Shown here: positions 1 through 9,159 of the stretch, one piece after another
Layout: each line of letters opens with the position of its first letter
Numbering within the stretch: position 1 is the first letter of the stretch
Source: an uncultured Lachnospiraceae bacterium
Lineage (GTDB): Bacteria > Bacillota > Clostridia > Lachnospirales > Lachnospiraceae
NCBI GenBank assembly: GCA_944383545.1
Contig: CALWPY010000001.1
Span: forward strand, 43,980-107,979
Direction: 5' to 3'
Length of the DNA stretch: 64,000 bases
Notes under the pieces: model-generated
The model's input: the letters and a program-made list of their open reading frames with translations, nothing else
Told to the model about the DNA's origin: nothing
Database searches by the model: none
Made by a program: the position numbers and the translations under genes

Positions 1-1
1 T

Positions 2-625
2 AGGGAATTTAAAGGAAAAACCATTGAAGATGCTATTACTCAGGCAGCCATAGAACTTGGTGCGGCAAGCACGGATTTAGAGACAGAAGTTATTGAAAAA
101 GGCAGCACAGGTTTTCTTGGTATAGGTTCAAAGCCTGCAGTAATTAGAGCAAGAGTAAAAAATGATTTGGCAAGAGATACAAAGGAGTATCTGGAAAATA
201 TATTTAAGGCAATGGACATTGAATCAGAAATAGATATTAAGTATGATAAAGATGCTGAAACAATGGATATTGACGTAGAAGGACCTGAAATGGGAATTCT
301 TATAGGTAAAAGAGGTCAGACACTTGATGCACTTCAGTATCTTATAAGTCTTTTTGTAAATAAGAAGAGTGAATCTTATATAAGGGTTAAACTTGATACA
401 GAAAATTACAGATTAAGACGTAAGGAAACCCTTGAAAATCTTGCAAAAAATATTGCTTTTAAGGTAAAGAGAACAAGAAGACCATTTACACTTGAGCCTA
501 TGAATCCTTATGAAAGAAGAATTATACATTCTACACTTCAGAATGACAAATATGTAGCAACCAAGAGTGAAGGTGAAGAACCTTACAGAAAGGTTGTAGT
601 ATATTTAAAGAAAGCTTCAAAATAA
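2..625 (+). CDS. jag: Jag/KhpB-type RNA-binding protein (5' truncated by window edge)
   Basis: The open frame runs in from the left edge, so only the last 207 codons are visible; the TTG at 167 is internal, not the start. The first ~50 visible residues are the Jag N-terminal domain (EFKGKTIEDAI, then GSTGFLGIGSKPA). A type II KH domain follows with the GxxG loop IGKRG at about residues 100-105, then an R3H domain (NPYERRIIHSTLQ, about 168-180). KhpB/Jag binds RNA and is linked to cell elongation and division control in Firmicutes. It normally sits behind rpmH-rnpA-yidC next to the origin and before mnmE; here a terminator follows directly and mnmE lies 16 kb away. Confidence 0.93.
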   Translation, partial: REFKGKTIEDAITQAAIELGAASTDLETEVIEKGSTGFLGIGSKPAVIRARVKNDLARDTKEYLENIFKAMDIESEIDIKYDKDAETMDIDVEGPEMGILIGKRGQTLDALQYLISLFVNKKSESYIRVKLDTENYRLRRKETLENLAKNIAFKVKRTRRPFTLEPMNPYERRIIHSTLQNDKYVATKSEGEEPYRKVVVYLKKASK

Positions 626-645
626 TATTAAGATTAAATTTAATT

Positions 646-707
646 AAGCCGGCTTTAAAAAGCATTTTGAAAATGTTGTTTGAAGCCGGTTTATTTTATG
701 CTTTTTT
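646..707 (+). terminator. Intrinsic terminator of jag
   Basis: AAGCCGGCTT (646-655) pairs with AAGCCGGTTT (683-692) with one G-U, around a loop that has its own smaller stem, and is followed by a T-rich run to 707. Confidence 0.8.
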
Positions 708-731
708 GTAATAAAAAAAAGATATTTGGGA

Positions 732-760
732 TTGTGTAAATTAATATTTAAAGATATAAT
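732..760 (+). promoter_or_regulatory. Sigma-A promoter of the NCS2 permease
   Basis: TTGTGT (732-737), a 17-bp spacer and TATAAT (755-760). No purine riboswitch fits in the short leader before the GTG start. Confidence 0.65.
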
Positions 761-791
761 TTAAATATTAAATCAAAGGAGGAAATAAAGA

Positions 792-2147
792 GTGAACAAA
801 TTATTTAAACTTAAGGAAAACGGCACAACCGTGACTACTGAAATTCTTGCCGGACTTACAACTTTCTTTGCAATGGCTTACATTATAATAGTAAACCCAA
901 GCATTTTAAGTCAGTCAGGAATGGAGTGGGGTGCCGTATTTCTTGCCACAATCATCGCATCAATAGTCGGAACATTAATTATGGGACTTGTAGCAAATGT
1001 ACCATATGCACAGGCTCCGGGTATGGGACTTAATGCATTTTTTGTTTATACCGTATGCTTTGGTCTGGGCTTTACATGGCAGCAGGCATTATCAATGGTA
1101 TTTATATGCGGTATCATCAATATCTTAATTACGGTTACTAAGATAAGAAAGTACATTATAAAGGCAATACCTGCAAGTCTTCAGAATGCTATCGGAGGCG
1201 GTATAGGCATATTTGTTGCCTATATAGGTCTTTTGAATGTGGGAATTATCAATTTTGACGGTGGTGTTCCTGCAATCTCTACATTAGATAAGCCTGTTTT
1301 CTGGCTGTTCATAATCGGACTCGTTATTATTGTAGTTCTTCAGACATTAAAAGTTAAGGGAGCCATATTTATCGGTATAATTGTAACAACACTTTTGGGA
1401 ATTCCAATGGGTGTTACGACTACATCAGATACGGTAAGTTTTACTGAAGCATGTGAAGCGCTTCCTACAACATTTTTAGCAATCTTTACATCAGATGGAC
1501 TTCCATCACTTTTCACTGATATGTCAAAGCTTCCGCTTGTACTTATTACAATTTTCTCATTCAGTCTGTCTGATACATTTGATACCATAGGCACATTTAT
1601 CGGAACAGGAAGAAGAGCCGGAATATTCAGTGAAGAAGATGAAAAGTCAATGGAGACAAATTCAGGCTTTAAGTCAAAAATGGATAAGGCTCTTTTCGCT
1701 GATGCTACGGCAACATCAATAGGTGCTCTTTTCGGTACATCAAATACAACAACCTTTGTTGAGAGTGCAGCAGGTATCGCTGCAGGCGGACGTACAGGTC
1801 TCACCAGTGTTGTGGTTTCTATCTGTTTTGCAATCAGTGCATTCTTTGCAACATTTGTAAGTGCAATTCCTTATGCAGCAACAGCTCCTGCACTTGTTAT
1901 AGTTGGTGTAATGATGATGTCATCATTTGCTGAAATTAAATGGAATGAGTTTGAAGAAGCAGTTCCGGCATTCTTTGCAGGAATTTTCATGGCGTTAAAT
2001 TACAGCATATCTTATGGTATCGCTACAGGATTTATATTCTACTGTCTCGTTAAGATATGCAAGAAGGAAGCAAAGCAGTTATCACCGATACTTGTAATTG
2101 CAACACTTCTCTTCATTTTAAATTTTGTACTGCTTGCATTGCTGTAA
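792..2147 (+). CDS. NCS2/AzgA-like purine (guanine/hypoxanthine/adenine) permease
   Basis: A 451-residue polytopic membrane protein, the usual length of the AzgA/PbuG/PbuO branch, with about 12 hydrophobic segments. Family signatures are the N-terminal EILAGLTTFFAMAYIIIVNP stretch, QAPGMGLNAFF near residue 75 and the later FSLSDTFDTIGTFIG segment. Members import purine bases by proton symport at the cell membrane; the exact base cannot be told from sequence. It starts at GTG, 9 nt after a strong AAAGGAGG (775-782), is a single-gene unit with its own promoter, and ends at a bidirectional terminator shared with tRNA-Arg. Confidence 0.9.
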   Translation: MNKLFKLKENGTTVTTEILAGLTTFFAMAYIIIVNPSILSQSGMEWGAVFLATIIASIVGTLIMGLVANVPYAQAPGMGLNAFFVYTVCFGLGFTWQQALSMVFICGIINILITVTKIRKYIIKAIPASLQNAIGGGIGIFVAYIGLLNVGIINFDGGVPAISTLDKPVFWLFIIGLVIIVVLQTLKVKGAIFIGIIVTTLLGIPMGVTTTSDTVSFTEACEALPTTFLAIFTSDGLPSLFTDMSKLPLVLITIFSFSLSDTFDTIGTFIGTGRRAGIFSEEDEKSMETNSGFKSKMDKALFADATATSIGALFGTSNTTTFVESAAGIAAGGRTGLTSVVVSICFAISAFFATFVSAIPYAATAPALVIVGVMMMSSFAEIKWNEFEEAVPAFFAGIFMALNYSISYGIATGFIFYCLVKICKKEAKQLSPILVIATLLFILNFVLLALL

Positions 2148-2182
2148 AATAAGAAAATTTAAGATTAGCGTAATATAAAAAT

Positions 2183-2221
2183 AAACCGGTGGAAGAAGTT
2201 AAAATCCACCGGTTTATTTAA
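2183..2221. terminator. Bidirectional terminator between permease and tRNA-Arg
   Basis: AAACCGGTGGA (2183-2193) and TCCACCGGTTT (2205-2215) form a perfect 11-bp stem with T-rich flanks on both strands, so it can end the plus-strand permease and the minus-strand tRNA transcript. Confidence 0.85.
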
Positions 2222-2226
2222 TTTAG

Positions 2227-2300
2227 TGTTCCCGAGGCGATTCGAACGCCCGACCTACCGCTTAGGAGGCGGTCGCTCTATCCTGCTGAGCTACGGAAAC
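2227..2300 (-). tRNA. tRNA-Arg (anticodon CCT)
   Basis: 74-nt cloverleaf on the minus strand. The acceptor stem GTTTCCG pairs with CGGGAAC, with discriminator A. The anticodon loop CTCCTAA is held by ACCGC/GCGGT and gives anticodon CCT (Arg, AGG codons). The T-arm is GGGCG-TTCGAAT-CGCCT. The 3' CCA is not encoded. Confidence 0.95.
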
Positions 2301-2311
2301 ACAACACTCAT

Positions 2312-2340
2312 ATTTTATAGTAAACAGAGTGTTACGTCAA
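2312..2340 (-). promoter_or_regulatory. Sigma-A promoter of tRNA-Arg
   Basis: On the minus strand TTGACG (2340-2335), a 17-bp spacer and TAAAAT (2317-2312), just upstream of the tRNA 5' end at 2300 and downstream of the DUF3881 stop. Confidence 0.75.
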
Positions 2341-2354
2341 GAATTTTATTAAAA

Positions 2355-3221
2355 TTAAATTACTAAATGTCCCTGAAGCCATACTATTCCTCTGAATCTT
2401 CTTCCGGGCGCAGGCTCTCCCTGCAGGTCTTTAGTATTTATGCAGATATTTATAATAAGATTATTACATTCAATAACCATATTATAGAGAAGTTCATTGG
2501 TTACAGTGTTTTTAATTATTTTTACCGAGCGTATTGTTCCGAGTATCGCATAATGCTCACATTCAACACCATAAGGAATAAGAGAAGTATCTACTATTGA
2601 AAGAACATCTTCAGTATATGTTCTTCTTGCAACACTATTAGCCATGTCTATATCTTCGAGAGCCAGAGTTTCAAGGGCATCTGTATCTCCTGATTTAGCA
2701 GCTCTCATAAGTTCAGAACGCTCCTGTGTACTTTTCTTTTCATATATAAGGTCCTGAATTGTCTTTGCCAAAGGAAGCAGAATTACACCCTCGGATGATA
2801 AACCTGAAAGCATTACACAGTTAATTACTTTCTTACGGCTAAACCAGTTTAATTTAGTGTAGTCTGCTATGTTTTGAACAAAGAAAATAAGGGACATATT
2901 AAGCTCATCACAAACTCCCGCATAAGAATCCTTATCACAGTGTTTTTCTACTTTAATCTCATCCATTTCCATAGCATACTGAGGTATGACATAAGGAAAA
3001 TAATGTTCTATTGATAAGGAGCCTGAAGCATCTATTTCACCTACAAGAGAAAGTCCTATTCCGTTTCCGAAATCCTTAAAAAACTGGATAAGTGTAGTGT
3101 CAACTCCTATGGTTGTAGCAACTTTTCTGTTTGGATTAGAAAGAGTCTGCTGATATATGCTTTCAAGCTGTTTGCGAGAAGTTATTTTGCTGAAGCCTAT
3201 AGCACGAAGGTATTTATGCAT
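2355..3221 (-). CDS. DUF3881-type protein of unknown function
   Basis: 288 residues with no signal peptide or membrane segment, so cytoplasmic. It begins MHKYLRAIGFSKI, which I associate with the Lachnospiraceae DUF3881 family; I recognise no catalytic motif. Charged central and C-terminal parts look like a compact mixed alpha/beta protein. It is the last gene of the minus-strand run parA-parB-DUF4446-serS-DUF3881, 29 bp downstream of the serS stop, so it is probably co-transcribed with serS. Family assignment is from memory; function unknown. Confidence 0.65.
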   Translation of the reverse strand: MHKYLRAIGFSKITSRKQLESIYQQTLSNPNRKVATTIGVDTTLIQFFKDFGNGIGLSLVGEIDASGSLSIEHYFPYVIPQYAMEMDEIKVEKHCDKDSYAGVCDELNMSLIFFVQNIADYTKLNWFSRKKVINCVMLSGLSSEGVILLPLAKTIQDLIYEKKSTQERSELMRAAKSGDTDALETLALEDIDMANSVARRTYTEDVLSIVDTSLIPYGVECEHYAILGTIRSVKIIKNTVTNELLYNMVIECNNLIINICINTKDLQGEPAPGRRFRGIVWLQGHLVI

Positions 3222-3250
3222 ATGACGTCACTTCCTTTTCTAAGGGGTGT

Positions 3251-4534
3251 TTAAGGCTTTAATAAATCCTTTCCACCCATATAAGGTCTTAATACTTCCG
3301 GAATTCTGATGCTGCCGTCCTCATTTAAATTATTTTCAAGGAATGCAATAAGCATACGAGGAGGTGCAACAACAGTATTATTTAATGTATGTGCAAAGTA
3401 CTTTTTACCATTTTCGTCCTTAACTTTAATTCTAAGTCTTCTGGCCTGTGCATCACCTAAGTTGGAGCAGCTTCCCACTTCAAAATATTTCTTCTGTCTT
3501 GGTGACCACGCCTCAACATCATAAGACTTAACCTTAAGGTCAGCTAAATCGCCCGAGCAGCATTCTATAGTTCTTACAGGAATGTCCATCGAACGGAATA
3601 AGTCAACAGTATTTTTCCAAAGTTTATGAAACCATTCCATGCTTTCTTCAGGCTTACATACCACTATCATCTCCTGCTTTTCAAACTGATGAATTCTGTA
3701 AAGTCCTCTTTCCTCTATACCATGTGCACCCTTTTCCTTACGGAAACAAGGTGAGTAGCTGGTAAGTGTAAGAGGCAGGCTGCTTTCAGGAGTAATGGTA
3801 TCTATAAATTTACCAATCATGGAATGTTCACTTGTACCTATAAGATACAGGTCTTCACCTTCTATCTTATACATCATGGCATCCATTTCTGCAAAACTCA
3901 TAACACCCGTTACCACATCGCTTCTAATCATAAAAGGTGGAATACAGTAAGTAAAGCCTTTGTCAATCATAAAGTCTCTTGCATAGGTAAGTACGGCAGA
4001 ATGAAGCCTTGCAATGTCTCCCATTAAGTAATAAAAACCGTTTCCGGCAACCTTACGGGCACTGTCCAAGTCAAGACCATTAAGTCTTTCTATTATATCT
4101 GTATGATAAGGAACTTCAAATGATGGTACAAAAGGCTCGCCAAATCTTTCAAGTTCAACATTTTCTGAATCGTCTTTTCCTATTGGTACTGTTGAATCAA
4201 TTATATTTGGAATAACCATCATTATATTTTTTATTTTTTCCTGAAGTTCAGGCTCTTGTTTTTCAAGCTCAGCAAGGCGTTTGGCATTTTTTGCAACCTC
4301 TTCCTTTGTCTTTTCAGCTTCTTCCTTTTTACCCTGAGCCATAAGGGCACCAATCTGCTTCGACAAAACATTTTTCTTAGCTCTTAAATCATCAGCCTCC
4401 TGCTGGGTTTTTCTTGCCTTTAAATCAAGCTCTATTACTTCATCTACAAGGCTGAGTTTTTCATCCTGAAATTTTTTCTTAATGTTTTCTTTTACCACAT
4501 CAGGGTTTTCTCTTAAAAATTTAATATCTAACAT
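3251..4534 (-). CDS. serS: Seryl-tRNA synthetase
   Basis: 427 residues, full length for bacterial SerRS. It charges tRNA-Ser and tRNA-Sec with serine in the cytoplasm. The first ~105 residues form the long antiparallel coiled-coil arm (Lys/Glu-rich) that contacts the tRNA long variable arm. The class II core follows with motif 2 (FRKEKGAHGIEERGLYRIHQ, ending in QFEKQE) and a C-terminal motif 3 region (NNTVVAPPRMLIAFLEN). It lies downstream of parB-DUF4446 in a minus-strand operon. The 57-bp gap upstream holds a small hairpin (ACAGACT/AGTCTGT, 4554-4571) but no T-box, unlike thrS at 39.5 kb. Confidence 0.97.
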   Translation of the reverse strand: MLDIKFLRENPDVVKENIKKKFQDEKLSLVDEVIELDLKARKTQQEADDLRAKKNVLSKQIGALMAQGKKEEAEKTKEEVAKNAKRLAELEKQEPELQEKIKNIMMVIPNIIDSTVPIGKDDSENVELERFGEPFVPSFEVPYHTDIIERLNGLDLDSARKVAGNGFYYLMGDIARLHSAVLTYARDFMIDKGFTYCIPPFMIRSDVVTGVMSFAEMDAMMYKIEGEDLYLIGTSEHSMIGKFIDTITPESSLPLTLTSYSPCFRKEKGAHGIEERGLYRIHQFEKQEMIVVCKPEESMEWFHKLWKNTVDLFRSMDIPVRTIECCSGDLADLKVKSYDVEAWSPRQKKYFEVGSCSNLGDAQARRLRIKVKDENGKKYFAHTLNNTVVAPPRMLIAFLENNLNEDGSIRIPEVLRPYMGGKDLLKP

Positions 4535-4590
4535 ATGCTCCTCCTGAAAGCTTACAGACTGATAAGTCTGTGTATTATGTATTTTATGGA

Positions 4591-5139
4591 TTAATTTATG
4601 TCGAAGGAATCATTCTCCTCTGTCATTTCTTTGATTTCATCTTCAACAGTTTTTGCCTGATTCAGCGCTTCTTTTTCCTCTTCTGAAAGGACAATGTATG
4701 ATTCACCTTTTATAATTTCTTTGGCATATGTAAAGCATCCCTCACGAGAGTGCATTGCATTTATAACTACACCTGTATTGTCCTGATTTAAAAGAGCGAG
4801 AGCAAAGCTTAATTTGCCTGCCATTTCATCAAAAGCATCATATTTTACAAGTCCTATTTTGCAGTAACAGGATGACATGTGGTTTTTAATCTGTTTATGT
4901 TCTTTAGTAATTCTTTTTGCATTTGCTTTTACAGCATCCATTTCCTTAAATCTTGTAAATATAATTTTCTCTAAATCCTGCCCTTTTTTTCCACTCATTA
5001 TGCTTGAATATTTACTGTTCATTCTTCTTATTTCTTTTAAGCAGGAAAATAAGAATATAAATAAAATTATAATCAAAATCAGGAGAACTGCAATAACGAT
5101 ATGCAAATTTATGCCAAAAACACTTGTTAATAATATCAT
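4591..5139 (-). CDS. DUF4446 membrane-anchored protein
   Basis: 182 residues. An N-terminal hydrophobic helix (about residues 10-32, isoleucine-rich) anchors it in the membrane, followed by a cytoplasmic helical part and a compact domain containing YDAFDEMAGKLSFALALL and NGxVI-like strands ending around ESYIVLSEEE. This matches the DUF4446 family, which commonly sits directly downstream of parB in Firmicutes, as here (14 bp gap). Role unknown; the conserved neighbourhood suggests a link to chromosome segregation or to origin-region gene organisation. The ribosome site AGGAG precedes the ATG. Confidence 0.8.
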   Translation of the reverse strand: MILLTSVFGINLHIVIAVLLILIIILFIFLFSCLKEIRRMNSKYSSIMSGKKGQDLEKIIFTRFKEMDAVKANAKRITKEHKQIKNHMSSCYCKIGLVKYDAFDEMAGKLSFALALLNQDNTGVVINAMHSREGCFTYAKEIIKGESYIVLSEEEKEALNQAKTVEDEIKEMTEENDSFDIN

Positions 5140-5153
5140 TTTAAAGTCAGCTC

Positions 5154-6116
5154 CTATTTAGCGTTGTATAATAATTGTATAATTCTTTCTAAATCATCAG
5201 AAGAATAATACTCTATTTCAATTTTTCCTCTGTCATTACTTTTAGGTTTTATTGAAGTTTTTGAGCCTAAAATGGATTTAAGATTTTCTTCAATGTCTTT
5301 ATATAAGAAAGAAAGTTCCTTACCTGCAGCTACTTCATTTTTTGACGAGGAATCTTCTCCGGAAAGAAGTTTCTTTACATAGCGTTCAGTTTCTCTTACC
5401 GAAAGTTTTTTATCAAAAATATACATTGCGGTTTCATACTGAAGTTCCGGGTCCTCGATAGATATAAGTGAACGCACATGTCCGGTTGACAGCATTTCGT
5501 CTATGAGCATCTGCTGTACTTTGTCACAGAGCTTTAAGAGACGTAATGAATTGGTAATGGTCGTTCTGCTCTTTGAAACTCTTTCTGCAACATCATCCTG
5601 TTTTAAGTTGAATTCTTCAATAAGTCTCTGATATGCCATAGCTTCTTCAATAGGATTTAAATCTTCTCTCTGAATATTTTCTATAAGAGCAATTTCAACC
5701 CGTTCACGGTCATTATAATTTTTAATAACAACCGGTACTTCTTTAAGACCTGCTATTCTGGCTGCACGCCATCTTCTTTCACCGGCAATTAGTTCATAAT
5801 AATTATCCTTTTTTACAACTACAAGCGGCTCTATAATACCAAACTGTTTTATGGAATCAGCAAGTTCATTTAATGCGTCTTCATTAAATGATTTACGGGG
5901 CTGTTCTCTGTTTGGCTCAATTTCAGTAATTTTAATTTTTTGTTCAACTTCTTTAATAACTTCCTTTACAACTTCCTTAACCTGATTTTCGTCAGATGAA
6001 ATTTTCTTTTGAGAAGCCTTTTTGCTGCCTGAATTTTTTTCCGGGGAAGAATCATTATCCGTTCCCGTAGGTATTAAACTGTCCAGGCCACGACCAAGTC
6101 CTCTTTTTGCAGCCAT
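5154..6116 (-). CDS. parB: Chromosome-partitioning protein ParB (Spo0J)
   Basis: 320 residues. An N-terminal GLGRGLDSLI motif (ParA-stimulating region) is followed by a longer than usual Lys/Glu-rich linker (about residues 25-60) with repeated KEVVKEV/KEVIKEVEQK. The ParB/sulfiredoxin-like CTP-binding domain carries GERRWRAAR at 112-120, and ENIQREDLNPIEEA and a helix-turn-helix (DDVAERVSKSRTTITNSLRLL) follow. The C-terminal dimerisation domain ends the protein. ParB loads at parS (two perfect sites at 7215 and 7329) and spreads as a CTP-dependent clamp. Strong CAGGAGGT precedes the ATG. Confidence 0.97.
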   Translation of the reverse strand: MAAKRGLGRGLDSLIPTGTDNDSSPEKNSGSKKASQKKISSDENQVKEVVKEVIKEVEQKIKITEIEPNREQPRKSFNEDALNELADSIKQFGIIEPLVVVKKDNYYELIAGERRWRAARIAGLKEVPVVIKNYNDRERVEIALIENIQREDLNPIEEAMAYQRLIEEFNLKQDDVAERVSKSRTTITNSLRLLKLCDKVQQMLIDEMLSTGHVRSLISIEDPELQYETAMYIFDKKLSVRETERYVKKLLSGEDSSSKNEVAAGKELSFLYKDIEENLKSILGSKTSIKPKSNDRGKIEIEYYSSDDLERIIQLLYNAK

Positions 6117-6245
6117 TTATATTACCTCCTGAATTAATCTAAATTAAAAATGTATAATAATAAAATACAAACAAATGTTCGATAAAAGTACGTTTTAAAA
6201 GGAAATAATCAACAATTATGTCAACTGTATCAACAAAATTCATGT

Positions 6246-7016
6246 TTATAAATACAATTTATTGTTGATAACTTCATCTGCCAGCTCTCTATAGGCTACT
6301 GCTCCTGCTGATTTACTGTCGTACAAATTTATAGGAAGACCGTAGCTTGGAGCTTCTGCAAGACGAACATTTCTCGGAACAATAGTCTTATAAATTATCT
6401 GGTCCAGATTATCTTTAACATTTTCAACAACCTGGAGAGAAAGATTTGTTCTTGCATCATACATGGTGAAAACAACACCTTCAATTTCAAGATTTTTATT
6501 CAGTTTCTTCCTAATTAAATTAATGGTGTAAATAAGCTGTGAAAGACCATCGAGAGCATAAAATTCACACTGAATCGGAACAATAACCGTATCAGCAGCA
6601 GTCATGGAATTTACCGTAAGTATACCAAGAGCAGGTGGACAGTCAATAATTATAAAATCAAACTTTTTTCTTATTCCTGTAATAAGATTTTTTAATATGT
6701 ACTGTTTATCCGGAGTATCCAAAAAATCAACCTCAGCTCCTGCAAGTTCTCTGCTTGCCGGTATAAGATTAAGATTTTTAATTACATTAACAATCATACA
6801 TTCTCCAATGTTGCATTCATCGCACATGGCATCATAAATTGAATACTCATTTTGGTTTTTATCTATGCCAAATCCACTGGTCATGTTTCCCTGTGGGTCC
6901 ATGTCTATGGCAAGTACATGTTTACCTTTTTCAGCCAGACATGCAGCCAGATTGATTGCAGTTGTGGTTTTACCTACTCCGCCTTTTTGATTGGCTATTG
7001 CAATAATTCTTCCCAT
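6246..7016 (-). CDS. parA: Chromosome-partitioning ATPase ParA (Soj)
   Basis: 256 residues, typical of Soj. The deviant Walker A box KGGVGKTTTAINLA lies at residues 11-24, AIDMDPQGN is the Walker A' segment, and FIIIDCPPALG is Walker B. It is a nucleoid-bound ATPase that partners ParB in origin segregation and in control of DnaA. Upstream of parB by 129 bp, a longer gap than usual, so parB may have extra promoter activity of its own. GGAGAAACCAATG supplies the ribosome site and start. Confidence 0.97.
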   Translation of the reverse strand: MGRIIAIANQKGGVGKTTTAINLAACLAEKGKHVLAIDMDPQGNMTSGFGIDKNQNEYSIYDAMCDECNIGECMIVNVIKNLNLIPASRELAGAEVDFLDTPDKQYILKNLITGIRKKFDFIIIDCPPALGILTVNSMTAADTVIVPIQCEFYALDGLSQLIYTINLIRKKLNKNLEIEGVVFTMYDARTNLSLQVVENVKDNLDQIIYKTIVPRNVRLAEAPSYGLPINLYDSKSAGAVAYRELADEVINNKLYL

Positions 7017-7214
7017 TGGTTTCTCCTAATTAATTATAAAATTAGCTTTTGCATAATTATAGAGTTATGTTTTAAACTAAAAATGAATAAATAATCACTG
7101 CATGTTTTAAACATGAGCAATAAATATTATATCACTTTAATACATAATTCGCCATAACAACATATTGTTTTTTTACATAATTTTTTTATATATCTTGTGT
7201 TAAACATAAAATAA

Positions 7215-7230
7215 TGTTTCACGTGAAACA
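7215..7230. promoter_or_regulatory. parS site 1
   Basis: Perfect 16-bp consensus TGTTTCACGTGAAACA, lying in a longer 28-bp perfect palindrome (7209-7236). It is about 200 bp upstream of parA. Confidence 0.97.
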
Positions 7231-7311
7231 TTATTTATCTATTTTATATATTTAATTTATAAGTTAATTATTGAACTGATAATTAAAAATATAAGATTTA
7301 AACGGATTACT

Positions 7312-7361
7312 AAAAGAGGAATAAGTGATGTTTCACGTGAAACATCACTTATTCCTCTTTT
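7312..7361 (-). terminator. Probable argS terminator built on parS site 2
   Basis: A 50-bp perfect palindrome with half-site AAAAGAGGAATAAGTGATG then TTTCAC, ending in CCTCTTTT on both strands. It lies 59 bp past the argS stop on the minus strand. As RNA it would fold into a very long stem with a U-run, so it probably doubles as a terminator. The rest of the 7017-7419 gap holds parS site 1, a 15-nt palindrome CATGTTTTAAACATG (7101-7115) and no gene I can support. Confidence 0.6.
7329..7344. promoter_or_regulatory. parS site 2
   Basis: Second perfect TGTTTCACGTGAAACA, 114 bp from the first, at the exact centre of a 50-bp perfect palindrome (7312-7361). Confidence 0.97.
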
Positions 7362-7419
7362 CAATCATAAACTTATAAGTCTACTATTTAATATTATAAT
7401 GGTAAGTTACTACATCATT

Positions 7420-9111
7420 TTACATCTGTTCAACACAACCAATACCTAAAAGTCCAAGTGCATCCTTAATTATATTCTTTGTAATATAAACAATCATACA
7501 ACGTGCATTTCTAACATCTGCATCTTCAACATTTATTTTTACTGAGTCATAAAATTTATTAAATGCCTGAGCAGTATCCATTGCAAATCTGGCAATTACT
7601 GAAGGCTCATATTTTTCAGCAGCATCCTTAACTGCCTTAGGATATCTTGATATAACTTTAAGTAAATCTATTGTTGCGCTATCAGTAAGTAGAGAATAAT
7701 CAATTTTCTCTGAAGGATTAAAATCTGATATCTTTCTTAATATACTGGCACATCTTGCATAAGTATACTGTACATAAGGACCTGTTTCACCATTAAAGTT
7801 AAGAAGTTTTTCCCATTTAAAAGATACATCCTTAATTCTCTGATTATAGAGGTCATTAAAAATTACTGCTCCTACACCTACAACTTTTGCAACATTGTCT
7901 TTATCATCCAGGTCAGGATTTTTATCCTGAATAATCTCTTTAATTTTATCTATTGCCTCAAGAAGAATATCCTCAGCATAAATTACATTACCGCTTCGTG
8001 TTGAAAGCTTAGCACCTTCAAGACTGACCAGACCGTAAGGTATATGGACAAGCTGGTCTTTTGCCCAGTCGTTTCCAAGAAGTTCAATTACTTTAAAGAC
8101 CTGTGCAAAGTGAAGCTTCTGTTCCTGTCCGGTTACATAAAGGCATTTCACAAAATTAAATGTTTCTTTACGATAGAAGATTGCTGCAATATCACGGGTT
8201 GCATATATGGAACTTCCGTCATTTTTCAATATCAGGCAAGGTGCCATGTTATATTCTTCAAGGTCTACTATTTTTGCTCCCTCACTGTCTTTAAGCAGAC
8301 CGGCAGAAGAAAGGGCGGAGACAACTTTTTCAGTCTTGTCTCTGTAAAAACTTTCGCCTGTAAAATAATCAAAGTCCATTCCCAACAGATTATAAGTTCT
8401 CTTATATTCTGTAAGGCTTATATCTACAAACCACTGCCATATTTTAAGAGCCTCTTCGTCGCCATGCTCCATTTTGTTAAACCATGCTCTTGCTTCATCA
8501 TTAAGTTCAGGGTTTTTATCTGCTTCTTCATGAAATTTTACATATAAGCGCATAAGTTCAGCAACGCCGTCACTTTTAACTTTTTCTTCATCTCCCCAGG
8601 CTTTATAGGCAACTATAAGTTTACCAAACTGAGTTCCCCAGTCCCCAAGGTGATTTATTCTGTGAACAGTATATCCAAGCTTTGAATAAATTTTATAAAG
8701 AGAATTGCCTATTATTGTTGTTCTTAAGTGGCCTACATGAAAGTTTTTTGCAACATTTGGGGATGAATAGTCTATACAAATAGACTGACCTTTGCCTTCA
8801 TCAGAAGATGCATAGTCATCTTCTAAAGCTGAATCTATAATGGATTTCACATAGATTTCTTTATTTACATAAAAATTTACATAAGCACCCTCTGTCTTTA
8901 TTTCATCAATAAAATCTGTGTTTTCTATTGATGAGGCAAGCTCATTTGCTATAAGCTGAGGTGCTTTTCGCATTGTTTTTGCAAGTCTGAAACATGGAAA
9001 AGCAAAGTCTCCCATGTCAGGTCTTGGAGGAATTTCAATCAGTGAAATGATATCCTCAGCAGAAAGTCCTTCAATATGTGGTGCAATTAATTCGGCTATT
9101 TTATTTACCAT
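7420..9111 (-). CDS. argS: Arginyl-tRNA synthetase
   Basis: 563 residues from ATG 9111. An in-frame TTG 15 bp upstream is part of the ribosome site itself (TTGGAGG), so the ATG is preferred. It has the N-terminal additional domain that binds the tRNA D-loop, then the class I signature in the form FHVGH within SSPNVAKNFHVGHLR, a KMSKS-like STRSG segment, and the C-terminal DALR anticodon-binding domain. It charges tRNA-Arg. It is last in a minus-strand run with the carboxypeptidase and kinase-like genes, 48 bp after the latter. Confidence 0.97.
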   Translation of the reverse strand: MVNKIAELIAPHIEGLSAEDIISLIEIPPRPDMGDFAFPCFRLAKTMRKAPQLIANELASSIENTDFIDEIKTEGAYVNFYVNKEIYVKSIIDSALEDDYASSDEGKGQSICIDYSSPNVAKNFHVGHLRTTIIGNSLYKIYSKLGYTVHRINHLGDWGTQFGKLIVAYKAWGDEEKVKSDGVAELMRLYVKFHEEADKNPELNDEARAWFNKMEHGDEEALKIWQWFVDISLTEYKRTYNLLGMDFDYFTGESFYRDKTEKVVSALSSAGLLKDSEGAKIVDLEEYNMAPCLILKNDGSSIYATRDIAAIFYRKETFNFVKCLYVTGQEQKLHFAQVFKVIELLGNDWAKDQLVHIPYGLVSLEGAKLSTRSGNVIYAEDILLEAIDKIKEIIQDKNPDLDDKDNVAKVVGVGAVIFNDLYNQRIKDVSFKWEKLLNFNGETGPYVQYTYARCASILRKISDFNPSEKIDYSLLTDSATIDLLKVISRYPKAVKDAAEKYEPSVIARFAMDTAQAFNKFYDSVKINVEDADVRNARCMIVYITKNIIKDALGLLGIGCVEQM

Positions 9112-9159
9112 CGGTATAACCTCCAAGTTATCAGATTAAAATTTTTAATGTGTATGTAA

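Noticed and set aside
4554-4571. T-box or terminator before serS
   Set aside because: Only a 7-bp hairpin ACAGACT/AGTCTGT without a T-run, specifier or T-box sequence.
1-7419. Replication origin inside the window
   Set aside because: parS sites and origin-type genes are present, but I found no dnaA, dnaN or cluster of TTATCCACA boxes.
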